A stretch of 5,759 nt of DNA from Streptosporangiaceae bacterium (GTDB lineage Bacteria; Actinomycetota; Actinomycetes; Streptosporangiales; Streptosporangiaceae), in contig JASIGS010000506.1 in the NCBI GenBank assembly GCA_030052355.1, positions 1 through 5,759 of the forward strand, read 5' to 3'. A model generated the notes under the pieces. That model had not been told where the DNA came from and searched no databases. It was given only the letters and a program-made list of their open reading frames with translations. The position numbers and the translations under genes are program-made. Of the stretch, positions 1 through 5,746 are shown piece after piece (within the stretch, counting starts at the first letter, position 1; each line of letters starts with the position of its first letter).

Positions 1-5
1 TGCAT
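1..5 (-). CDS. Start of an unidentified divergent gene, cut by window edge
   Basis: Only the ATG (bases 5-3 on the minus strand) and two bases of the next codon lie in the window, so the product cannot be named. The case for a gene is the perfect AGGAGG ribosome binding site six bases upstream, and the layout: WYL/YafY regulators are very often divergently transcribed from the gene they control, and a perfect dyad lies between the two. By that family habit the target could be a small stress or enzyme gene, but this is inference and nothing of the protein is visible. Confidence 0.45.
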
Positions 6-11
6 GGCTGG

Positions 12-17
12 CCTCCT
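12..17 (-). promoter_or_regulatory. Ribosome binding site of the divergent edge gene
   Basis: On the minus strand the sequence reads AGGAGG, then the six bases ccagcc, then ATG. This is a full anti-16S match at good spacing, and the only strong Shine-Dalgarno I found next to a start in the window. It is the main evidence that a gene leaves the window to the left. Confidence 0.5.
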
Positions 18-104
18 GTTGGCGGGTGAGCGTGCGGCGCGTCCCGACCTGCTGACGTCGCGCGGGCACGCAAGTCATCGGTGCCTGACGCTACGCCCGG
101 ATCA

Positions 105-121
105 CTGACATGTGTTGTCAG
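105..121. promoter_or_regulatory. Perfect inverted repeat, probable operator of the WYL regulator
   Basis: CTGACA (105-110), five-base spacer TGTGT, TGTCAG (116-121): a perfect 6+6 dyad with half-site centres about one helical turn apart (11 bp), as expected for a dimeric HTH protein. It lies 24 bases upstream of the regulator's preferred start and about 100 bases from the divergent gene's start. The left arm also matches 5 of 6 bases of a TTGACA -35 box, so binding there could block transcription. The identity of the binding protein (the adjacent regulator) is inferred from position. Confidence 0.6.
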
Positions 122-132
122 CGATACTGAGC

Positions 133-138
133 TACCTT
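133..138 (+). promoter_or_regulatory. Candidate -10 box for leaderless regulator mRNA
   Basis: TACCTT fits the actinobacterial TANNNT -10 pattern and is followed by seven bases and then GTG at 146, the spacing expected if transcription begins on the start codon. No Shine-Dalgarno precedes that GTG, which agrees with leaderless translation. A competing -10 (GATACT, 123-128) would fit the TTG at 137 instead. No good -35 box at 17 bp spacing is seen. Confidence 0.35.
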
Positions 139-145
139 GCTGTGC

Positions 146-1243
146 GTGCGCGCTGACCGGCTGGTGTCCCTCGTCCTGCTGCTGCAGGCCCGCGGCCGCG
201 CTACCGCCAGCGAACTGGCGGCCGAGCTCGGCGTGTCGGTCCGCACCATCTACCGGGACATGGAGGGACTGAGCGCGGCGGGCGTGCCGGTCTACGCCGA
301 ACCGGGGCCGGGCGGCGGCTGCCGGCTCCTCGAGGGCTACCGGTTCCCGCTGCGCGGCCTGCTCCCCGAGGAAGCTGAGGCACTGCTCATCCTGGGCGTC
401 CCCGCGGCGTTGCGGGAACTCGGCCTGGCGGAAGCGGTCGCTGCTGCCCACCATCGGATCCGTCTCGCCTCGGGCCTGCGCCGGGCCGATGGTGCTCCCG
501 AAGAGCCGGTGACGCTCGTCCACCTCGACATGCCGCGCTGGTTCGGCAGTCACGAGCAGGTACCGCAGCTGCGCACGCTGGCGGAAGCGCTGCGCGGGCA
601 GCGCCAGCTCGAGCTCGCCTACCGGCGTGAGGCGGACAGTCCGTCCTCCCGGGCACCGGTCGCCACGCCGCCGTCCTCCCCCGTGCCCGGCTCCCCAGCT
701 CCGTCCCCCGGCACCCCCCCGTCCTCCCCCGCGACCCGCTCCGCCACGCCACCCGCCGGCACGCTGCTCCGGACGGTGTCACCGCTTGGCCTGGTGAACA
801 AGGCAGGAACCTGGTACCTCGTCGCCGCCGTTGCTGGCGAGCTGAGGGTGTTCCGAGCGGAGCACATCAGCTGCGTCCGGGTTCTGGGCGATACCGCGCA
901 GCGGCCACCGGGCTTCGACTTGGTCGGGTACTGGCAGCGCTGGTCCAGTGAGTTCGAAGCGAGCCGTCCGCGCTTGCAGGTGCGGCTCAGGGCGTCACCC
1001 CTCGCGCTGGCGATACTTCCCGAGATCTTCGGCGACCGAGCCCGGCCGGCCATCTCGGCCGCATCACCGCCCGACGAGCACGGCTGGCGGGAGCTGACCC
1101 TGTCGTTCGACCACGAGCTAGCCGCCGCGCACCGGCTGGCCGGCTTCGGCGAGCACGTGACGGTACTGACCCCTCCGGGCGTACGTGAGCAGCTCGTCGC
1201 CACGGCACGCGGCATCCTCGATCGTTACGCCCCGGCCACCTAG
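146..1243 (+). CDS. YafY-family HTH/WYL-domain transcriptional regulator
   Basis: DNA-binding regulator, 365 residues from the GTG at 146. The family usually begins M-R-A-D-R-L, which this start gives exactly; a TTG at 137 would add three residues. Residues 3-58 form the DeoR-like winged HTH, with the recognition-helix signature SVRTIYRDMEGL (31-42) and the wing GPGGGCRL. A helical linker follows, then the WYL domain (about 140-255) with its GTWYLVA core (W223, Y224, L225), and a C-terminal WCX-like region (about 275-365). WYL domains are thought to sense small ligands or nucleic acid. Unusually, a Pro/Ser/Thr-rich insert (about 166-204) interrupts the WYL domain just before the conserved RTVSPLGLV strand. 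The gene probably represses or activates the divergent gene at the left edge through the 105-121 dyad, and may regulate itself. It ends 6 bp from a convergent gene. Family call is firm; ligand and target are unknown. Confidence 0.9.
   Translation: MRADRLVSLVLLLQARGRATASELAAELGVSVRTIYRDMEGLSAAGVPVYAEPGPGGGCRLLEGYRFPLRGLLPEEAEALLILGVPAALRELGLAEAVAAAHHRIRLASGLRRADGAPEEPVTLVHLDMPRWFGSHEQVPQLRTLAEALRGQRQLELAYRREADSPSSRAPVATPPSSPVPGSPAPSPGTPPSSPATRSATPPAGTLLRTVSPLGLVNKAGTWYLVAAVAGELRVFRAEHISCVRVLGDTAQRPPGFDLVGYWQRWSSEFEASRPRLQVRLRASPLALAILPEIFGDRARPAISAASPPDEHGWRELTLSFDHELAAAHRLAGFGEHVTVLTPPGVREQLVATARGILDRYAPAT
641..757 (+). repeat. In-frame degenerate repeat encoding a Pro/Ser/Thr tract in the WYL domain
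   Basis: The ten-base word CCGTCCTCCC occurs at 641, 671 and 719, with a variant (CCGTCCCCCG) at 701. Offsets are 30, 30 and 18 bases, all multiples of three, so each copy encodes Pro-Ser-Ser or Pro-Ser-Pro in the same frame. GCCACGCC also recurs at about 662 and 741. The encoded stretch lacks hydrophobic core residues and should be disordered. It looks like slippage or duplication growth that kept the frame. Confidence 0.7.
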
Positions 1244-1249
1244 CCCGGC

Positions 1250-1609
1250 TTACCGCGGGCGGTTAGGCCGCCTCATCGCGTCGCGGGCGCGGTTCTCGGC
1301 TCGCACCGGGGCTTCACGGCTGATCACCATCGTGCCCCAACGCCGGTGACGTCCCTGGCCCCCGCAGACTTGACAACGCCGGTGCCCCCAGCCGTACACG
1401 CCGCCTTGGTGGCCCCCGGTTCCGTTGCAAGCCCGGCAGTTGACGTGCGGATGCAAGATCAGCGAGACCACGTATCCCGCCAGAGCGAGACCCCAGCCGG
1501 CTGCTACGACTGCCCAGCCGACGGCGCCCCGCTTGTAGAAGTCCAGTATCAACAACGTCAGCAGTACCGCAATGACAAAGAGCACCCATCTATTGCGGCG
1601 AGTGATCAC
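1250..1609 (-). CDS. Small two-pass membrane protein with paired CxxCxGxG zinc-knuckle motifs
   Basis: Function unknown; 119 residues from the GTG at 1609. A TTG at 1630 would add seven residues (MTCHSRL), and a stop lies just before it; neither start has a Shine-Dalgarno. The order is a basic N-terminus (ITRRNR), one hydrophobic segment (about residues 8-23), a short FYKRG loop, a second hydrophobic segment (about 30-53), then a polar C-terminal domain. That domain holds CRACNGTGG (C58, C61) and CQVCGGQG (C79, C82), spaced like the DnaJ cysteine-rich zinc-binding repeats, followed by a basic RHRRWG stretch and an Arg-rich tail. Similar short actinobacterial proteins of unknown role are familiar to me. 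Zinc binding is inferred; by the positive-inside rule the knuckles should face the cytoplasm. The gene lies 102 bp downstream of the cyclo-ligase gene and may share its transcript. Its 5' part is less GC-rich (near 52%) than the surroundings. Confidence 0.7.
   Translation of the reverse strand: MITRRNRWVLFVIAVLLTLLILDFYKRGAVGWAVVAAGWGLALAGYVVSLILHPHVNCRACNGTGGHQGGVYGWGHRRCQVCGGQGRHRRWGTMVISREAPVRAENRARDAMRRPNRPR
1258..1272 (+). terminator. Weak hairpin between convergent genes, possible terminator
   Basis: GGCGG (1258-1262), loop TTAGG, CCGCC (1268-1272), extendable by a G-U pair at 1257/1273, lies 14 bases after the regulator's stop codon. There is no T-run, and the element sits inside the last codons of the convergent minus-strand gene, so its symmetry could be chance in GC-rich coding DNA. 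A second five-base dyad (GCCCG/CGGGC, 1243-1260) overlaps it. Confidence 0.25.
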
Positions 1610-1619
1610 AAGCCGAGAA

Positions 1620-1629
1620 TGACATGTCA
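1620..1629. promoter_or_regulatory. Palindrome TGACATGTCA upstream of the membrane protein gene
   Basis: A perfect 10-bp palindrome ends 11 bases upstream of the GTG at 1609, inside a relatively AT-rich patch. Its half-site TGACA/TGTCA is the same as that of the 105-121 dyad, but the arms abut instead of being five bases apart. With the next base, the minus strand reads TTGACA (1630-1625), a consensus -35 hexamer, though no good -10 box follows at 17 bp. It may be an operator or promoter element, or chance. Confidence 0.3.
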
Positions 1630-1711
1630 AAGAGGTCTATGCCAGCACGAAACATGGTTAAGCCGCACGGCGTGTCTAGCGTTATCCGTTACCGGCTGAG
1701 CGCACGGGCGT

Positions 1712-2500
1712 CTAGGACGGGGCGGCTCGCTCAGCTGCGAGCAACGGTATGGCCGCTATCTTCTCCTCGGTGAGGTCCGCCCAGCGGATACCCGCAGCTG
1801 GCCGTCTGGTCTGCCTGCCGCGGCAGTCGATGATCCGCTCGGGCGTGACGACGAAGTCGACGAGCACGTCGTGCTCGGTCAGCGGGATCGTGCCGGCGTC
1901 GCGCACCTGCAGTTCGTGAACCGTGGTGACGCACACCGTCTCCGGCCCGATCAGCCCGGCCGCGAAGGCCAGGGCGTACTCCAGGTCTGCGAACCCGCCG
2001 CCCTTGCCCAGCCGCGCGCCGTCCTCCCCGGCCGCCACGGAGCCCATCACCACGAGGTCGACGGGTGACAGCTCCGCCAGCGTGACACGGCGAGCCGACC
2101 TCGAGGCACCGCGTATCGAGGCGGCCTTCCGCGGCGGCTCACTGAGATGGGCCGGGTCGAGGGCGAAGAACGGCTCGGGCTCGGCCAGCCGCGGCACCGC
2201 CATGTACACGGTCTTGCCGTCCTGCAGCGCTCGCTGGCGTACCGGCAGCTGGGCGGCGTCGGGGTTCGCCTTCACCGTGCCGGCCCCTAGCCACATAGGC
2301 GTCTCGCGGAGTCGCTCCGCTGCTGCCTCGGCGCCGCTGAAGTTCGGGATGCGTCCGGCAGCTCCGGGGAACCGCGCAACCCGCGCGGCTGACATCTGCC
2401 CCCACACCTCCTGCCGCAGCGCGGCCTTTGCCGCCAGCAGGTCAGCGGGACCGCCGGCATCGTGGTCGTGGCGTGGCGGATGACGGGACACGCCATCCAT
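1712..2500 (-). CDS. 5-formyltetrahydrofolate cyclo-ligase family protein (5-FCL-like, COG0212 type)
   Basis: Canonical 5-FCL (MTHFS, EC 6.3.3.2) converts 5-formyl-THF plus ATP to 5,10-methenyl-THF in the cytoplasm. This 262-residue protein has the fold's landmarks: AAKAALRQEVW (23-33; Lys25 and Arg29 at the usual ATP-phosphate positions), IPNFSGAEAAAERL (51-64), VKANPDAAQLPVR (76-88), the glycine-rich loop RLGKGGGFADLEYA (163-176), TVHELQV (193-199) and IPLTEHDVLVDFVVTP (205-220). Several of these, notably the loop that lacks the canonical GYYDR and the TVH..QV segment, belong to the longer 5-FCL-like branch. A plant member of that branch was reported to lack cyclo-ligase activity and to link to thiamin metabolism, so the exact reaction is uncertain. 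The start is the ATG at 2500; a GTG at 2491 is the only near alternative and the His/Arg-rich first 20 residues are not conserved in my memory of the family. There is no clear Shine-Dalgarno. The gene is divergent from the large cyclase/ATPase gene. Confidence 0.87.
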   Translation of the reverse strand: MDGVSRHPPRHDHDAGGPADLLAAKAALRQEVWGQMSAARVARFPGAAGRIPNFSGAEAAAERLRETPMWLGAGTVKANPDAAQLPVRQRALQDGKTVYMAVPRLAEPEPFFALDPAHLSEPPRKAASIRGASRSARRVTLAELSPVDLVVMGSVAAGEDGARLGKGGGFADLEYALAFAAGLIGPETVCVTTVHELQVRDAGTIPLTEHDVLVDFVVTPERIIDCRGRQTRRPAAGIRWADLTEEKIAAIPLLAAERAAPS

Positions 2501-2532
2501 CTTGCCGCTAGCCGGGTGGGGTGCGTGTGGGT

Positions 2533-2567
2533 GCTACCAGTACCGGGCACGCGCCCGTTTGGGTAGC
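2533..2567. promoter_or_regulatory. Nested inverted repeat in the divergent promoter gap
   Basis: An outer dyad GCTACC (2533-2538) / GGTAGC (2562-2567) encloses an inner dyad CGGGC (2544-2548) / GCCCG (2553-2557) around ACGC. The two centres differ by only half a base, so the whole element is close to one symmetric structure. The right outer arm overlaps the candidate -10 box of the cyclase gene. It could be an operator serving both divergent genes, or an RNA stem-loop in the 5' leader of the cyclo-ligase mRNA. Confidence 0.45.
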
Positions 2568-2569
2568 GT
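2564..2569 (+). promoter_or_regulatory. -10 box for leaderless cyclase/ATPase mRNA
   Basis: TAGCGT matches TANNNT and is followed by seven bases (TCGTGAC) and then GTG at 2577. That places the expected transcription start on the GTG itself. No ribosome binding site precedes the GTG. The -35 region (about 2541-2546, TACCGG) is poor, which suggests an activator or an alternative sigma factor. Confidence 0.5.
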
Positions 2570-2576
2570 TCGTGAC

Positions 2577-5500
2577 GTGCTGACCTGCGCCAGCTGCGGC
2601 CGGCTTAACCCGCCAGACGCCCGCTTCTGCAACGGCTGCGGAAGCCCGCTCGCCGCGGACTCCGGCACGCCAGAGCAGCTCAAGACGATCACGGTGCTGT
2701 TCGCGGACGTGACCGGGTCCACCGAACTCGGGGAGCGGCTCGACGCCGAGGCGCTGCGCCGGGTGATGGAACGGTACTTCGAGCTCGCGCAGCGGGTCAT
2801 CACCAGCCACGGCGGCGTGGTGGAGAAGTTCGCCGGCGACGCGGTCATGGCGGTCTTCGGCATTCCCGTCCTGCACGAGGACGACGCGCTGCGCGCCGTC
2901 CGGGCTGCCGCCGACCTGCGCGCCAGCCTGCCGGTCCTGAACGCCGAGCTGAGGCACGACTACGACGCGACGCTCGAGCTGCGGACCGGGGTCAACACCG
3001 GCGAGGCCGTGACGGCGGCCGACGAGTGGCTGGCGGTCGGCGACGCCGTCAACGTCGCCGCCAGGCTGGAGCAATCCGCCGCCCCCGGCGAGATCCTGCT
3101 CGGACCGCAGACCTTCGGCCTGGTCCGTGACGCCGTGCTGGCGGAGCTACTCGAACCGATCGCACTGCGGGGCAAGACCGCGCCGGTGGCCGTGTACCGC
3201 CTGGTCGAGGTGCTCGTGGACAAGGGACCGCCGCCGCGTCGGCTCGACACGCCGATGGTCGGCAGGGCTCATCAGCTTCGGATGCTCGAGAACGTCTACG
3301 CAAACGTCGTCAGCGAGCAGACCTGCTGCCTGTTCACGCTGCTCGGGGTCGCGGGAGTCGGCAAATCGCGGCTGGCTGCCGAATTCCTGCCCGGCCTGGA
3401 CGCGACGGTCGTGCACGGCCGGTGCCTCTCCTATGGGGAGGGCATCACCTACTGGCCGGTCGTTTCGGTCGTGAAACAGCTTCTCGCTTGTCAGGCGGGT
3501 GGCGGCCTGGAGGCCGACAGCGACCAGGCTCGCGCCATCCGCGCGCTGCTTGGCGAGTCCGGCGAGGGCAGCGTGTCCGCCGACATCGCCTGGGCGGTAC
3601 GCAAGCTGCTGGAGCGGGCGGCCGCGGACCGGCCCCTGGTCGTAGTGCTGGACGACGTGCACTGGGGCGAGCAGACGTTCCTGGATCTGGTGGAGCAAGT
3701 CGCGGACCTGAGTAGGGGCGTTCCCATCCTGATGCTCTGTATGGCCAGGCCGGAACTGCTTGACCGGCGGCCTTCGTGGGGTGGCGGGAAGCTGAACGCC
3801 ACGACCGTACTGCTGGAGCCGCTCAACGGCGCCGAGGCGGACCAGCTGATCGACCGGCTGTTGCCCCCCGCCGCGCTGACGGACCCGGCGCTGCGGGCCC
3901 GTGTCCTTGAGACGGCGGCGGGTAACCCGCTGTTCCTTGAGGAGATCGCGTCCGTGGTCGCCGCCTCCCCCGGCGGCTTCCCGATCCCGCCGACCATTCA
4001 CGCGCTGCTCGCGGCCCGTCTCGACCAGCTGGACCCGGCTGAGCGCCGGGTGCTCGAGCGCGGCTCGGTCGAGGGCAACTCGTTCCATCTTGGTGCGGTG
4101 GAAGCGCTCGGGCCCGAGGAGGCGTCGGTTCCCGCCAAGCTCGTGACACTGGTACGAAAGGACCTGGTGCGCCCGGCCAGTTCCGTCCTCCCCGGCGATG
4201 ACGCATTCAGGTTCCGGCACCTGCTGATCCGGGACGCTGCCTATGACGGGCTGCCGAAGTCTGCCCGGATGCTGCTGCACGAACGGTTCGCAACCTGGCT
4301 GGACGAGCGGGCAGGCGATCTGTCCGAGCGGGACGAGATCGTCGGCTACCACCTCGAGCAGGCTTACCGGTACCGGCGGGAACTTGGCCCGGTCGACGAC
4401 GCTGCCAGGGCAACCGGCGCGGCCGCGGCCGACCGCCTCGCCGTGGCGGGCCGGCGCGCGCTCGACAGGGACGACAACAACGCGGCGGCGAATCTGCTGG
4501 AACGAGCGTCCGAGCTGATCCAGCCAGCCGACGACATCTCCGTCGAGATCGCCCTGTTCTGGGCGCTGTTCCGGGTCGGCCGGATAACCGACGCGGCCGC
4601 TAAAGCCGCCGCAACGTCGGTCCGGGCGGCCGACAGCGGGGACCGCATCGGCCACCTCAGGGCGGAGCTCGCCCGGGTCTACGCGCTGCTGCACCTCGAC
4701 CCCGAGGGCAAACAGGCCCAGCTCGCGGAGCTGATCGAGCGGGCGCGGCCGGTCTTCGAGGCAGCTGGCGACGACGCCGCTCTCGGGTCGCTCTGGCAAG
4801 CCGCCTGGGGCATCGAGCACTTCCGGTGCCGGTTCGGCGCCGCCGCCGACGCAGCGCGGCGCGCTGCCGAGCACGCGCTCGCCGCCGGCGAACGCTACCT
4901 TGCGAGCTGGAACATGACGAGCGTCTACGCGGCCGTGGCGTACGGGCCGACCCCCATCCCCGAGGTGCTCGAATGGCTCGAGCAGCAGGACGCCACGCCG
5001 GAAAAGCCTGGCTTGTCCTATTTCTGGCAGTCCAAGCTACTGCCGCTGATCGGGCGGATCGACGAGGCACGAGCCCTCCACGCACTGGACGTCGCGCGGA
5101 TGACGGAGCGAGGTGAGCGGGTCGGCCTGGCACTGGACAACGACTGGGTCATCCACATGGAGGCCGGCGAGTTCGCGGAGGCCCTCGCCACCGCCACCAG
5201 GTCTTGCCAGATGCTGGCGGAGATGGGCGAGCGTTCCTGGTGGTCGACGAAGGCCTGCGAGGTAGCGCAAGCGCTGTACAGCCTGGGCCAGTACGCGGAG
5301 GCCGAGAGCTGGGCGCTGCGTGCCGCGCAGGCCGGCGCCAGCGGCGACGTCATCACGCAGGCGATGAGCCAGCAGGTGCTGGCCAAAGTGGCAGCGCAGC
5401 ACGGCCACGCAGACAGGGCGCGGACCTTGGCCGCCGCGGCGGTCGCCACTTGCGAGGAGATGCAGGCGCCGCTCACCCAGGGTGACGCGTGCCTCGATGC

Positions 5501-5660
5501 TGCGGAGGCACACCTGCTGATCGGCGACCATGCCCGGGCCGCCGCAATGGCGAAGCGAGCGGCCGGATATTACGGCGCGAAAGGCGCCACGGTCCGTGTG
5601 CAGCGAGCCCGCGGCATCCTGCAGGAGGCCAGCGCAGACGGCCAGCGCGCGCCAGCTTGA
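2577..5660 (+). CDS. Zinc ribbon-class III nucleotide cyclase-STAND ATPase-TPR signalling protein
   Basis: A 1027-residue cytoplasmic regulator from GTG 2577; the frame stays open to a TTG at 2502, but those 25 extra residues look non-coding. Order: zinc ribbon CASC...CNGC (C4, C7, C18, C21); class III adenylate/guanylate cyclase domain (about 35-210) with metal aspartates D44 (LFADVTGST) and D88 (FAGDAVMAVFG), substrate Lys84, and transition-state N159 and R163 (GDAVNVAARLE); AAA_16/STAND ATPase (about 225-460) with PMVGR, Walker A GVAGVGKS (257-264), Walker B VVVLDDVHW (D359, D360), ARPELL and the GNPLFLEE motif (449-456); a winged-helix-like region containing FRFRHLLIRDAAYDGL; and TPR-like helical repeats from about 630 to the end. 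The usual purine-specifying Asp aligns with Leu152, so true cyclase activity is uncertain. The layout resembles the M. tuberculosis cyclase-ATPase proteins (Rv0386/Rv1358 type) but has no LuxR HTH at the C-terminus. Signal and output are unknown. Confidence 0.9.
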   Translation: MLTCASCGRLNPPDARFCNGCGSPLAADSGTPEQLKTITVLFADVTGSTELGERLDAEALRRVMERYFELAQRVITSHGGVVEKFAGDAVMAVFGIPVLHEDDALRAVRAAADLRASLPVLNAELRHDYDATLELRTGVNTGEAVTAADEWLAVGDAVNVAARLEQSAAPGEILLGPQTFGLVRDAVLAELLEPIALRGKTAPVAVYRLVEVLVDKGPPPRRLDTPMVGRAHQLRMLENVYANVVSEQTCCLFTLLGVAGVGKSRLAAEFLPGLDATVVHGRCLSYGEGITYWPVVSVVKQLLACQAGGGLEADSDQARAIRALLGESGEGSVSADIAWAVRKLLERAAADRPLVVVLDDVHWGEQTFLDLVEQVADLSRGVPILMLCMARPELLDRRPSWGGGKLNATTVLLEPLNGAEADQLIDRLLPPAALTDPALRARVLETAAGNPLFLEEIASVVAASPGGFPIPPTIHALLAARLDQLDPAERRVLERGSVEGNSFHLGAVEALGPEEASVPAKLVTLVRKDLVRPASSVLPGDDAFRFRHLLIRDAAYDGLPKSARMLLHERFATWLDERAGDLSERDEIVGYHLEQAYRYRRELGPVDDAARATGAAAADRLAVAGRRALDRDDNNAAANLLERASELIQPADDISVEIALFWALFRVGRITDAAAKAAATSVRAADSGDRIGHLRAELARVYALLHLDPEGKQAQLAELIERARPVFEAAGDDAALGSLWQAAWGIEHFRCRFGAAADAARRAAEHALAAGERYLASWNMTSVYAAVAYGPTPIPEVLEWLEQQDATPEKPGLSYFWQSKLLPLIGRIDEARALHALDVARMTERGERVGLALDNDWVIHMEAGEFAEALATATRSCQMLAEMGERSWWSTKACEVAQALYSLGQYAEAESWALRAAQAGASGDVITQAMSQQVLAKVAAQHGHADRARTLAAAAVATCEEMQAPLTQGDACLDAAEAHLLIGDHARAAAMAKRAAGYYGAKGATVRVQRARGILQEASADGQRAPA

Positions 5661-5669
5661 TGGTGCGCG
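5646..5669 (+). terminator. GC-rich hairpin spanning the cyclase gene stop codon
   Basis: CGCGCGCCA (5646-5654), loop GCTTGA, TGGTGCGCG (5661-5669): nine pairs including one G-U, with the TGA stop in the loop. No T-run follows, as is common for actinobacterial terminators. The stem is strong enough to act as a terminator or mRNA 3'-end stabiliser, and no gene follows closely on this strand. The overlap with coding sequence leaves chance GC symmetry possible. Confidence 0.45.
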
Positions 5670-5746
5670 GCCGCTGAACTACATGGGCGCGAACCCCAAA
5701 CCCACTGCACGACACCCCGGCCGATCAGGTAGACCCGCTGAATTGT

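Noticed and set aside
81..272. 63-residue plus-strand frame overlapping the regulator start
   Set aside because: It runs through the operator and out of frame across the conserved HTH; cysteine-rich shadow translation with no support.
619..1215. 198-residue minus-strand frame opposite the WYL regulator
   Set aside because: It has no motif and is antisense to conserved WYL coding sequence.
1625..1630. TTGACA as a -35 box for the membrane protein gene
   Set aside because: No TANNNT-like hexamer lies 16-19 bases downstream on the minus strand, so I did not call a promoter.
1346..1699. 117-residue plus-strand frame opposite the membrane protein
   Set aside because: It has no recognisable domain or ribosome binding site, whereas the minus strand has two TM segments and paired CxxCxGxG motifs.
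1631..1711. Terminator or small RNA between the two minus-strand genes
   Set aside because: Only short GC dyads such as GCCG-CA-CGGC near 1662-1671 are present, with no stable stem and T-run; the two genes could be co-transcribed.
1923..2483. 186-residue plus-strand frame opposite the cyclo-ligase gene
   Set aside because: Ser/Ala/Arg-rich shadow; the minus strand carries the conserved 5-FCL motifs.
3147..4874. 575-residue open frame on the minus strand, antisense to the cyclase/ATPase gene
   Set aside because: Its translation is low-complexity with no recognisable motif, and it exactly shadows a gene with clear Walker and cyclase motifs. Such long antisense frames are expected in GC-rich coding DNA.
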